Of a stretch of DNA of 64,000 nt, positions 1-7,517 are shown one piece after another. The stretch's first letter is position 1; each line of letters begins with the position of its first letter. The position numbers were made by a program, and so were the translations under genes. Source of the stretch: Kibdelosporangium aridum. GTDB lineage: Bacteria > Actinomycetota > Actinomycetes > Mycobacteriales > Pseudonocardiaceae. Under the pieces are notes generated by a model that saw only the letters and a program-made list of their open reading frames with translations, did not search any database and was not told where the DNA came from. Location of the stretch: the NCBI RefSeq assembly GCF_900176515.1, contig NZ_FWXV01000001.1:1257612-1321611 (forward strand). Direction: 5' to 3'.

Positions 1-1109
1 GTTTTTCCGCTTGGTGTGGTGAAGGTGAGTGTTCCTGGGTGGGGTTGTTCGATCTTCCAGGTGCTTCGCTCTTTCAGTAGGTTGTGTTTCTTGCAGAGGG
101 CGGCGAGGTTGCCGTGGCTGGTTTCGCCGTGGTCGGTGTGGCGTTGGGTGTGGTCGATTTCGGTGCGTTCGGCGGGTTCTTCGCAGCCGGGTTGTCGGCA
201 TTGGCGGTCGCGCAGTTGGATGTGGCGCTTCAGCGAGGGTGGCGCGAACCTGCGGTGGCTGACTTCCAGGACATGGCCTGCGGGGTCGGTGAGGATGCGG
301 CGCCAGGTGCTGTCGTGGGTTAGTTCGCGGGCGTGCTCAGCGGTGATCGCGCCATACCCGGACAGCTCACCCGGCTGCTCGGTCAACCCGGCCAGGGTGG
401 CCATCGGCACCACCACATTGGTGGCGATAACAGGACGCTTGATGTCCTTGCCCACCACCAGGTCGATGAACACATCCGCCCGGCACTGCTTCAGCGACCG
501 GTCCCTGGTCTTGCGCTGCTTAGCCAACGCGTCGATCTGGTTGAACGCGGTCAGCGCTTCGGCGGCGTCCAGGGTGATCTTCAACTGCGCCAGGCCGTCG
601 GGCAGGTCGACCATGGTGATGCCACGCTCTTCCTCGCGGGCGCGCTGGCGTCGTTGGTCGGCGGCTGTGACGTCGGCGCGGGTGACGGTGTCACGCACCG
701 CACGCCGAAACCGGGAGTGATCAGCCCTCGGCCCCCGTTCCAACACCCGCTGTTCCACCCACCGCGCCTGGTCATCCGACAGCACCGCAGTCTGTTTGGT
801 CATGGTGGCGGCACGGTCAGCGTCGATATCCCCAGCCTCCAACGCAGCCAAGGTGGCAGGCAACCGGTTGACCATCTCCTGAGCCTGCAACAGTTTCGCC
901 AACGCCACCCGCGGACTCACCCGGGTCTCGATAGCGATCTCCTCGGCAGCGCCATCCGCAACCCGAATACCGTCCCGGTTGGGTGGTGACAATTCCGCGA
1001 ACCGCGCCAACAAGCAAGCGTCCTCGGCGTCGAGTGAAGCGCGTACCCGGGCGTTGCGGGCAAGTCGGGAAAGGACTTGCTCGCGATCCATGGAGCGCGT
1101 TTCGAACAT
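1..1109 (-). CDS. DUF222 / HNH endonuclease-domain protein (13E12-type), 3' end cut by window edge
   Basis: About 369 codons are visible; the gene runs leftward out of the window, so its C-terminus is missing. The N-terminal two-thirds is the helical DUF222 region. Near residues 303-336 comes an HNH nuclease core: a Cys pair (CRQPGC), then EIDHT, then HGETSHGNLAALC with following KKHN. This zinc-supported beta-beta-alpha-metal fold is known from the 13E12 repeat family, abundant in actinomycetes and of unclear cellular role. The ATG at 1109 has no Shine-Dalgarno sequence, but TACACT sits six bases upstream on the minus strand, so the mRNA may be leaderless. A second Met six codons in is an alternative start. 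The family call is strong; whether the nuclease is active is not shown by sequence alone. Confidence 0.85.
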   Translation of the reverse strand, partial: MFETRSMDREQVLSRLARNARVRASLDAEDACLLARFAELSPPNRDGIRVADGAAEEIAIETRVSPRVALAKLLQAQEMVNRLPATLAALEAGDIDADRAATMTKQTAVLSDDQARWVEQRVLERGPRADHSRFRRAVRDTVTRADVTAADQRRQRAREEERGITMVDLPDGLAQLKITLDAAEALTAFNQIDALAKQRKTRDRSLKQCRADVFIDLVVGKDIKRPVIATNVVVPMATLAGLTEQPGELSGYGAITAEHARELTHDSTWRRILTDPAGHVLEVSHRRFAPPSLKRHIQLRDRQCRQPGCEEPAERTEIDHTQRHTDHGETSHGNLAALCKKHNLLKERSTWKIEQPHPGTLTFTTPSGK

Positions 1110-1185
1110 ACGTCCAGTGTATCAGAAACAGCGTGACGAAGCAGAAGAAAGCCACGAAAGAAAAGCAACCCGTCCCCGGGCGAAG

Positions 1186-1332
1186 GCTCGATTTTACTTG
1201 GGGTAGCGGCGCGCTTAAACTGTCCGGTGCGGGGAGGCCCCTCGCGCCACGAAGGATAAATGATGCGGAACGATGGGGGTCTCCCCGGCTTCCTCCCCGA
1301 GCGCGCCGCAGGGGCCCCAAGTCAAATCGAGC
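1186..1332. repeat. 147-bp imperfect inverted-repeat element
   Basis: The outer arms GCTCGATTTTACTTGGGG (1186-1203) and CCCCAAGTCAAATCGAGC (1315-1332) are complementary at 17 of 18 positions. Pairing continues inward: AGCGGCGCGCT (1205-1215) with AGCGCGCCGC (1300-1309), then CGGGGAGG (1230-1237) with CCTCCCCG (1292-1299). The whole stretch could fold into one long interrupted hairpin. It has no plausible coding function and could be a small non-autonomous mobile or REP-like element, or a structured RNA. No obvious target-site duplication was found. Confidence 0.55.
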
Positions 1333-1339
1333 CGTGGCG

Positions 1340-1545
1340 GGCACCGAAGAACCCTGAAACAAAAGAAAAAGCGAAAGAACCAAGCTGGAAAACGAAGCAA
1401 AAGAACCCAGCTGGAACCCAAAGCAAAAGGAAAAGAGTCAAGCTGGAAGCCGAAGTCAAGGAAACGCACCAGAGCCTGAAGCAAAAAGAAACCCGTCGCC
1501 ACCCGAAGCCAAAGAAGCCAAGCCGAACCCGCCACCCCCTGTGAC
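1340..1545. other. Purine-rich stretch with degenerate tandem units
   Basis: Within this otherwise GC-rich DNA the plus strand becomes A-rich and repetitive. The core AGCTGGAA recurs near 1383, 1441 and, as CAGCTGGAAC, near 1407; each copy is followed by a GAAGCAAAAG-like tail. It lies between the HNH gene and the thiolase promoter. Reading frames here are lysine-rich but start without a ribosome binding site, so I do not call a gene. Nothing else is recognised in the 1110-1611 gap beyond this, the inverted-repeat element and the operator. Confidence 0.4.
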
Positions 1546-1556
1546 CTCCATCATCC

Positions 1557-1572
1557 TTGTACCGATCGGTCC
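1557..1572 (+). promoter_or_regulatory. Operator-like site 1 upstream of the thiolase arm
   Basis: TTGTACCGATCGGTCC contains the perfect palindrome ACCGATCGGT. It matches 14 of 16 bases of a site in front of the acyl-CoA synthetase gene (7451-7466). A further half-like copy, GACCGATC, follows at 1591-1598, just upstream of the thiolase start. The arrangement suggests a TetR-like regulator serving both arms; the regulator itself is not identified in the window. Confidence 0.5.
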
Positions 1573-1611
1573 AAAGAGCTATCGTCGAAAGACCGATCAA
1601 CGGAGGCGCGC

Positions 1612-2790
1612 ATGGCCACCCACCGCGAAGCAGTCATCGTCGACGTCCTGAGAACCCCAGCAGGCAAAGGGAAACCAGGCGGCGCCCTGTCCCACGTCCA
1701 CCCGGTCCACCTCCTCGCCGACGTCCTCAAAGCCCTCGTCGACCGAAACGCCCTCAACCCCGCCCTCGTCGACGACGTCATCGGCGGCTGTGTGACCAAA
1801 GCGGGAGAACAGGCCATAAACCCCACCCGCACCGCAGTCCTGGCGGCAGGCTTCCCGCTTTCGGTGCCCGCGACAACCATCGACCGCCAGTGTGGCTCGA
1901 GCCAACAGGCGGTGCACTTCGCAGCCCATGCCATCCAGGCCGGAGCCGCGGACGTCGTCATCGCGTGCGGAGTCGAGTCGATGTCCCGCGTGCCAATGCA
2001 TTCCGACGCCCAAGGCGCTGACCACGTTGGCCCGCGAATCCCGGAACGCTTCCCGGGCGGACTCATCGGGCAAGGTCTCTCGGCCGAGCTGATCTGCGCC
2101 CGTTGGGGCCTGGACCGCGCCGAACTCGACGAGTTCTCGGCGACGTCCCATCAACGCGCGGCGGCCTCGCAGGAACTGTTCCGGCCGGACCTCGTCACTG
2201 TCGCCGAGGCCCCGGACCTGACCACCGACGAAACAGTCCGCCCAACGACCACCGTCGAAGGGCTCGCCGCCCTAAACCCATCCTTTGTGGACGAGAAAGC
2301 GGCCGGGCGGTTTCCGGAGATCGACTGGAAGATCACCCCGGGCAACTCGTCGCCGCTGAGCGATGGCGCAGCCGGAGTTCTGATGATGAGCGCTGACAAG
2401 GCTGAGCAGCTCGGGTTGTCGCCGCGTGCTCGCGTGCACGCGACGGCCGTTGTCGGCGACGACCCCATCGTCATGTTGATGGGTGTCGTGCCCGCGACGC
2501 GCGCTGTGCTCGACCGTGCAGGTCTTACCGTCGATGACATCGATCTCTTCGAGGTCAACGAAGCCTTCGCGCCTGTGCCGGTCGCCTGGATGAACGACCT
2601 CAAGGTCGAGCACGAACGGCTGAACGTGCACGGCGGGGCGATAGCGCTCGGTCATCCGCTCGGCGCCAGCGGCGCGCGCATCATGACCACGCTCGTCGGC
2701 GCGCTGGAGCATCACGGTGCCCGCTACGGGCTTCAGACGATGTGCGAGTGGGGCGGGATGGCCAACGCCACGATCATTGAACGGGTCTGA
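1612..2790 (+). CDS. Thiolase family protein (acetyl-CoA acyltransferase)
   Basis: 392 residues, full length for a type I/II thiolase, which cleaves 3-ketoacyl-CoA with CoA or runs in reverse. The nucleophile is Cys94 in RQCGSSQQ; the acid/base residues are His348 in ALGHPLGASGA and Cys378 in the C-terminal MCEWGGMANA, at canonical spacing. NEAFAPVP is the usual oxyanion Asn loop. GGAGG precedes the ATG at 1612. It is the first gene of a rightward set with an SDR (1-base gap) and an acyl-CoA dehydrogenase, consistent with the last step of a beta-oxidation-like route. An operator-like palindrome lies about 40 bases upstream. Sequence alone does not distinguish fatty-acid, branched-chain or sterol side-chain substrates. 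Confidence 0.92.
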   Translation: MATHREAVIVDVLRTPAGKGKPGGALSHVHPVHLLADVLKALVDRNALNPALVDDVIGGCVTKAGEQAINPTRTAVLAAGFPLSVPATTIDRQCGSSQQAVHFAAHAIQAGAADVVIACGVESMSRVPMHSDAQGADHVGPRIPERFPGGLIGQGLSAELICARWGLDRAELDEFSATSHQRAAASQELFRPDLVTVAEAPDLTTDETVRPTTTVEGLAALNPSFVDEKAAGRFPEIDWKITPGNSSPLSDGAAGVLMMSADKAEQLGLSPRARVHATAVVGDDPIVMLMGVVPATRAVLDRAGLTVDDIDLFEVNEAFAPVPVAWMNDLKVEHERLNVHGGAIALGHPLGASGARIMTTLVGALEHHGARYGLQTMCEWGGMANATIIERV

Positions 2791-2791
2791 A

Positions 2792-3526
2792 ATGGATCGA
2801 ACGGTACAAACCGGCCGGGTTGTCTTGGTGACCGGTGCGTCACGGGGCATTGGGGCAGGAGCCGCTCGGCAGTTGCTCGATCGGGGCGTTCGGGTCGCCG
2901 GTACGTATCGCACCGGCCGGGAGAACGTTGAGCGGCTAGGGCCCGCCGACCAGGTGCTGCCGGTTCATCTCGACCTTGCCGATCTGGACACCGCCGAGGC
3001 CGCGATCAAGGCCGTCGACCAGCGCTGGGGCCGGCTCGACGCACTCGTGTTGAACGCCGCGGTCTGGAACGGCGGCAAGCTCGCCACAATCGACCTCGAC
3101 GCCTGGTGGAGCGTCATCGACGCGAACCTGCGCAGCACGGCGGCGATCGTGCGCGCGGCGATTCCCTGGCTGGTTCGAGCGGAGAACCCCAGTGTCGTGA
3201 TCGTTGGATCCGCGGTTGGTTCCATCGGCTTTCCCGGCGACACGGCGTATGCGAGCGCGAAGGCGGCGGCCGTGGGGTTTGCCCGGTCGCTGGCCAAGGA
3301 GCTGGCTCAGGACAGGGTCCGGGTCAACGTGCTCGCGCCCGGTTTCGTCGACACCGACATGACGTCGGCTATTTCTGACCGCTCGCGCCGCAAGATCGCC
3401 GACGCGACGTTGCTCGGCCGGTTCGGCACGGTCGAGGAGATCGCCCGTGCCGCCGTATTCCTGTCCGAAGACGCCACGTTCTGCACCGGCGCGGTATTGG
3501 CCGCCGATGGCGGATGGACTCTCTAG
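2792..3526 (+). CDS. Short-chain dehydrogenase/reductase (FabG-like)
   Basis: 244 residues from the ATG at 2792, one base after the thiolase stop. The frame is open further upstream, but that part overlaps the thiolase and does not resemble the family. A classical SDR: cofactor motif TGASRGIG near residues 14-21, NAAVWNGG equivalent to the NAG motif, Ser in the VGSAVGS segment, and YASAK as the YxxxK catalytic pair near residues 153-157. It probably oxidises a 3-hydroxyacyl-CoA to the 3-ketoacyl-CoA that the neighbouring thiolase cleaves, using NAD(P). The family assignment is firm; the role comes from its neighbours. Confidence 0.9.
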   Translation: MDRTVQTGRVVLVTGASRGIGAGAARQLLDRGVRVAGTYRTGRENVERLGPADQVLPVHLDLADLDTAEAAIKAVDQRWGRLDALVLNAAVWNGGKLATIDLDAWWSVIDANLRSTAAIVRAAIPWLVRAENPSVVIVGSAVGSIGFPGDTAYASAKAAAVGFARSLAKELAQDRVRVNVLAPGFVDTDMTSAISDRSRRKIADATLLGRFGTVEEIARAAVFLSEDATFCTGAVLAADGGWTL

Positions 3527-3535
3527 GAGGAAACC

Positions 3536-4687
3536 ATGTCCGACGCGTACCTGAAGCTGCGCGCGACCATCTTCGCGACCATCTGGGACGTTCTCGATCC
3601 GCTTGAGCAGCAGATCGAGGAGACCGAGAAGATCCCGTACGACATCGTGTTGCCCGCACTGCGGGAGTGCGGTGTGTTCGGGCTGATCGTGCCGCAGGAG
3701 TACGGCGGCGCGGGCCTGTCGATGGTGCAGTACCTGCCAATCCTCAGTGAGTTCGCCAAGATCCAGGGCGGGATCCGGGCGATGGTGCACGTGCACAACT
3801 CGTTCGCGCACGCCTTGTCCGAGATCGGCAGTGAGCAACAGCGCAAGGAGATCCTGCCTGGCGCCGCGACTGGGGAGAAGTCGCTCGCGTTCGCGTTGAC
3901 CGAGCCGGGGAACGGCACCGGGGCCGACCTGTCGACCACCGCGCGTCGCGACGGTGACGAGTACGTGGTCAACGGCCGGAAGTGGCTGATCACCAACTCC
4001 GATATCGCGTCGCACTTCCTGGTGTTCGCCAAGACATCGGCCAAGGAGGTCTCGGCGCTCATCGTGCCGCGTGACACCCCTGGGTTCACCATCGCGCCGC
4101 TGCCCGAGACGATGGGCTGCAAAGGCGCTGAACACGGCGAACTGACGTTCCAGGATGTGCGGGTGCCCGCATCAGCGCTTGTCGGGGCCGAAGGTGAGGG
4201 TGGCGCCCACCTCGAGCGTGCGTTGGAGATCAGCCGCGTGTTCATCGCCGCCTCCTCGCTCGGCACAGCGACCAGGGCGCTTGAGCTTTCGCTGAAGTAC
4301 GCCAAGGAACGGGTGACGTTCGGCAAGCCGATCGGGCAACGGCAAGCGATCCAGCGCTACCTGGCCGAGATGGCGGCGGACGTGTACGCGTTGCGTGGCA
4401 TGCTCGCCGACGCGGCGGCCAAGTGGGACGACGGCCGACGTATTCCCGCCGAATCGTCGCTGCTCAAGCAGTTCGGGCTGGAAGCGGTCGGCCGGGTGAC
4501 CGACCGGGCGCTGCTGGTCCACGGCGGCATCGGCTACACGCGCAAGTACCCGATCGAACGGCTCTACCGCGACGCACGGCTCAACTGGCTTGAGGAAGGC
4601 ACGCCGACCATCCAGTACATGGTGGCCGCGCGGGAACTGTTGAACGGCTACACCTTCCAGGATGCCTTCGACCGCGTCGCCGGGTAG
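3536..4687 (+). CDS. Acyl-CoA dehydrogenase
   Basis: 383 residues with the standard three-domain flavoprotein layout. FALTEPGNGTGADLSTTA and WLITNSDIASHFLVFAK are FAD-binding segments. VHGGIGYTRKYPIERLYRD and LEEGTPTIQ in the C-terminal helical domain carry the usual catalytic Glu region, near residue 353. It should introduce the alpha-beta double bond in an acyl-CoA, passing electrons to ETF. A strong AGGAGG lies seven bases before the ATG. It is the third gene of the thiolase-SDR-dehydrogenase series. No enoyl-CoA hydratase is in this block, so the pathway is either incomplete here or completed elsewhere. Confidence 0.92.
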   Translation: MSDAYLKLRATIFATIWDVLDPLEQQIEETEKIPYDIVLPALRECGVFGLIVPQEYGGAGLSMVQYLPILSEFAKIQGGIRAMVHVHNSFAHALSEIGSEQQRKEILPGAATGEKSLAFALTEPGNGTGADLSTTARRDGDEYVVNGRKWLITNSDIASHFLVFAKTSAKEVSALIVPRDTPGFTIAPLPETMGCKGAEHGELTFQDVRVPASALVGAEGEGGAHLERALEISRVFIAASSLGTATRALELSLKYAKERVTFGKPIGQRQAIQRYLAEMAADVYALRGMLADAAAKWDDGRRIPAESSLLKQFGLEAVGRVTDRALLVHGGIGYTRKYPIERLYRDARLNWLEEGTPTIQYMVAARELLNGYTFQDAFDRVAG

Positions 4688-5863
4688 TCACCACGCTCGC
4701 CGCAGGACCTCGATCACTTCGGCTTCGCTCGTCACCGGCCTGGGATTCGCCGCTCCGAGCACATCGGCGGCGGATTCCCTGGCGAGCGCGGGCAAGTCCG
4801 CCTGCCGGATGTCCAACTCGCGGAGCCTGGTCGGCAGATTCTGGGTGGTGATGAAGCGCCGCAACAACTCCGCCGCGCCGAGACGCGGATCGGCGCCGGT
4901 GCCTGTCGCCAGAATTCCGGCGATGACTTGCTGTGGGGCGCGGGTGTACTCGAGGTTGAACTCCAGAACCGACGGCAACAGCACGCACGATGTGATCCCG
5001 TGCGGGATGCCAAGCCGTGCACCGAGCTGGTGGCCGAGGCCGTGGCTCAGTCCGAAGCGGACATTGGGCAGGCCGAAGATGGACTCCCATGCCCCGACCT
5101 GGCATTGGCCTACGGCATGGTGGTTCCAGGCGTCTTCGTAGGAGGAGGGAAGGTGTCGGACGAGACGGCGCAGGGCGTCCGTGGCGAGCGCGTCCACAAC
5201 AGGTTGTGCGTCGGCCGAGCAGAGCGCTTCGATCGCGTGGTCGATCGCTTTGAAGCCGGTGGCGACCCACACCGGACGTGGTGTGTGGACGGTGATCTCC
5301 GGGTCGAGTATCACCGCACGCGGGGCGAAGCATTGGGCACCGTAGATGTCCTTCACTTGACGCACGGTGTCCGTGACGCCGATGAAGCCGGTGAACTCGC
5401 CTGCCGAAAGTGTTGTGCTGACCGAGAGCTGCGGCACGCTCGACGTCCCATCGGCCGAATACGGGCGGCAGGCGAGAAGATCGTCGCGGGTCACCACATT
5501 TCTTGTGACGCCCATGGCGATCGCTTTGGTCAGGTCGATCGCGCTGCCACCGCCGATGCTCAGAAGCCCGTCAACGTTCGCGTCGGCTGCTGTCCGTACG
5601 CCTGCGAGGACGGCATCGTGGGGCACGTGTGGACGGCTACCGTCGAAGACCGCGGCGACCCGTCCGCCAGTTGCCCGCTGAAGACATTGCTCGACGTCGA
5701 ATCTGGCCATGAGGCTCGGCGAGGCGACCACGAGCAGCCGGGTCACGCCGAGCCGATCGCACTCCTCGGCCAGCGCGCCGATCGATCCGGGGCCGAAGTG
5801 GACAGACTCGGTCGGTGCCGTGGTGAACTTGCCTGCCAGCGGACGGATCTCGCTGTCGCTCAT
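4688..5863 (-). CDS. Iron-containing alcohol dehydrogenase / maleylacetate reductase family
   Basis: 391 residues. The N-terminal dinucleotide fold has GGGSAIDLTKAIA near residue 105. The C-terminal metal domain shows SHGLGHQLGARLGIPHG with two metal-binding His. The upstream ligand segment reads GFKAIDHAIEA: its His is present, but Lys stands where classical iron ADHs (GxDALxHAIE) have Asp, so metal binding may differ. It oxidises an alcohol or reduces an aldehyde or ketone with NAD(P). It starts three bases after the acyl-CoA synthetase stop, so the two form a leftward operon, and it ends tail-to-tail against the acyl-CoA dehydrogenase with no spacer. Confidence 0.85.
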   Translation of the reverse strand: MSDSEIRPLAGKFTTAPTESVHFGPGSIGALAEECDRLGVTRLLVVASPSLMARFDVEQCLQRATGGRVAAVFDGSRPHVPHDAVLAGVRTAADANVDGLLSIGGGSAIDLTKAIAMGVTRNVVTRDDLLACRPYSADGTSSVPQLSVSTTLSAGEFTGFIGVTDTVRQVKDIYGAQCFAPRAVILDPEITVHTPRPVWVATGFKAIDHAIEALCSADAQPVVDALATDALRRLVRHLPSSYEDAWNHHAVGQCQVGAWESIFGLPNVRFGLSHGLGHQLGARLGIPHGITSCVLLPSVLEFNLEYTRAPQQVIAGILATGTGADPRLGAAELLRRFITTQNLPTRLRELDIRQADLPALARESAADVLGAANPRPVTSEAEVIEVLRRAW

Positions 5864-5866
5864 CGT

Positions 5867-7432
5867 TCAACCTCCGACGCGGCGCTCAGCCCCAGCCCAG
5901 TACTTGTCCCGCAGTGCGCGTCGCATGATCTTGCCGGAACCGGTCTTGGGCAGTTCGGCGACGAACTCGACCGATCGCGGCTTCTTGTAGCCCGCGAGGT
6001 TTTCCGTGCACACGGCCACCACCTCGTCCGCAGTCAGGCCGTGGCCGTCACGGATCACGACGACGGCTTTGAGCGACTCGCCCCAAGTCTCGTCCGGCAC
6101 TCCGATCACCGCGACCTCGGCCACCGCGGGGAGGCGGGACACGACTTGCTCGATCTCCGTCGGGTACACGTTGAATCCGCCAGTGACGACCATGTCCTTC
6201 TTGCGGTCAACGATATACAGGAATCCGTCGTCGTCCAGCCTGCCCACGTCTCCGGTTGCCACCCAGCCGTCGGCGTCGATCATCTCGGTGGTGGCGTCGG
6301 GACGGCCCCAGTAGCCCATCATCGTCTGCTCACCGCGTACGACGATCTCGCCGACCTCACCGCGCGGCACCTCGGTCCCGGTCTCGTCGACCAGCTTGAC
6401 CTCAACGAACGGACTGACCCTGCCAGCCGACGCGAGCCGCGCCGGAATGGCCCCGCTGTGGTCCTTGGCGGAAAGGCACGCGATGGGGATGGGCACTTCG
6501 CTGAGCCCGTAGAACTGGACGAACACATCGCCGAACACCTCGCGCGCACGAGCAAGACGATCGGGAGCGATGGGGGAGCCCGCGTAGACGATGGTGTGCA
6601 GCGACGAATAGTCGCCTTGGCGTTGCTCGGCAGCGAGAACGAGCAGGTTCAGCATCGTGGGCGCCATCGGCAGGATGGTCACCCGATGCCGCTCGATCAG
6701 CGCGAGCGTCTCGTCGCTGTCGAACTTGGACAGCATGCGGTGCGTCGCGCCCCGCACGAAATACGAAGGCGCGATGTAACCACTCAAATGGCTCAGCGGT
6801 GCGACATGCAGCACGAGATCCCGGTCGGTCACCGGCGGCAGTTCGAGCAACTCGCCACGGATCATCGCGGCCCAGTTCGCATGACTGAGCGTCGCGCCCT
6901 TGGGCAGCCCGGTCGTCCCGCTCGTGTAGAGGATCGCGGCGGGATCAGCGGCCGTCGGGGTGCCGCGCGGCGCGGGCTCGGCGGCGCGGAGTACCTCCAT
7001 GTCACTGATCACGTGGCGGAGCGCCGGAAGTTGATCGCGCACGCTCGTCAGTCGCTCCGCCCAAGCGGGGGAGGCGAAGACGACCGAGGCCGTGCAGTCG
7101 TTGAGGATGTGCACGACTTCCTTCAGGTGCAGCCGCACGCTCAGCGCGGTGCGCACGAACCCGCCGACGAAGAGCGCCTGCTCGAACTCGAAGAACTCCG
7201 GGCAGTTGTCCAGCAGGAGAACTCCGCGATCGCCGGGCCGCATCCCCAGGTTTCGCAACGCACCGATGATCCGGTGGACCCGTTCGCCTAGCTGGGCGTA
7301 GGTGAGCTCGTACTCGTCTGCGCGGACGGCGACTCGTGAGGCGTACTGCTGGTACGCCCGCTCGTAGAGGTCCGCGACCGTGACATGCGCTGCGCGCCGC
7401 CGATGATCCAACTGCGCTGTACCGCTGAGCAT
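5867..7432 (-). CDS. Acyl-CoA synthetase / AMP-dependent ligase (FadD-like)
   Basis: About 521 residues from the ATG at 7432. A longer frame starts at 7468 but would run through the operator-like site at 7451-7466, so the downstream Met is preferred. ANL-superfamily motifs are in order: ILYTSGTTGLPKGATLSH (P-loop), YGLSEVPIP, GYWGRPDATTEMI, WVATGDVGRLD, DRKKDMVVTGGFNVYPTEIE (hinge), and PKTGSGKIMRRAL with the catalytic Lys. It activates a carboxylic acid to acyl-AMP and then acyl-CoA, and is the probable entry enzyme for this acyl-CoA locus. It is the first gene of the leftward operon with the alcohol dehydrogenase. The substrate is unknown. Confidence 0.9.
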   Translation of the reverse strand: MLSGTAQLDHRRRAAHVTVADLYERAYQQYASRVAVRADEYELTYAQLGERVHRIIGALRNLGMRPGDRGVLLLDNCPEFFEFEQALFVGGFVRTALSVRLHLKEVVHILNDCTASVVFASPAWAERLTSVRDQLPALRHVISDMEVLRAAEPAPRGTPTAADPAAILYTSGTTGLPKGATLSHANWAAMIRGELLELPPVTDRDLVLHVAPLSHLSGYIAPSYFVRGATHRMLSKFDSDETLALIERHRVTILPMAPTMLNLLVLAAEQRQGDYSSLHTIVYAGSPIAPDRLARAREVFGDVFVQFYGLSEVPIPIACLSAKDHSGAIPARLASAGRVSPFVEVKLVDETGTEVPRGEVGEIVVRGEQTMMGYWGRPDATTEMIDADGWVATGDVGRLDDDGFLYIVDRKKDMVVTGGFNVYPTEIEQVVSRLPAVAEVAVIGVPDETWGESLKAVVVIRDGHGLTADEVVAVCTENLAGYKKPRSVEFVAELPKTGSGKIMRRALRDKYWAGAERRVGG

Positions 7433-7450
7433 CACTGCACAGTACCCGCT

Positions 7451-7466
7451 TTGTACCGACCAGTCC
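7451..7466 (+). promoter_or_regulatory. Operator-like site 2 upstream of the acyl-CoA synthetase
   Basis: TTGTACCGACCAGTCC matches 14 of 16 bases of the site at 1557-1572. It sits 19-34 bases upstream of the synthetase start at 7432, where a repressor would block transcription. Confidence 0.5.
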
Positions 7467-7496
7467 ACAGTATCGGGCGAGCTTGACTATGGCGCT

Positions 7497-7511
7497 GGAT
7501 CAATCGGTACA
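7497..7511 (-). promoter_or_regulatory. Operator-like site 3
   Basis: The minus strand reads TGTACCGATTGATCC, 13 of 15 bases identical to the core of site 1. It lies about 30 bases beyond site 2, also between the synthetase gene and the 3' end of the FprA gene. Paired sites are common for cooperative repressor binding. Confidence 0.4.
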
Positions 7512-7517
7512 GGACAG

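Noticed and set aside
1260..1544. A small lysine-rich plus-strand open frame
   Set aside because: Low complexity, made from degenerate repeats, no Shine-Dalgarno sequence and no known family; reported as a repeat instead.
4928..7291. A 787-residue open frame on the plus strand
   Set aside because: It is antisense to the alcohol dehydrogenase and acyl-CoA synthetase genes, which have complete motif sets. Long antisense frames are expected in high-GC DNA.
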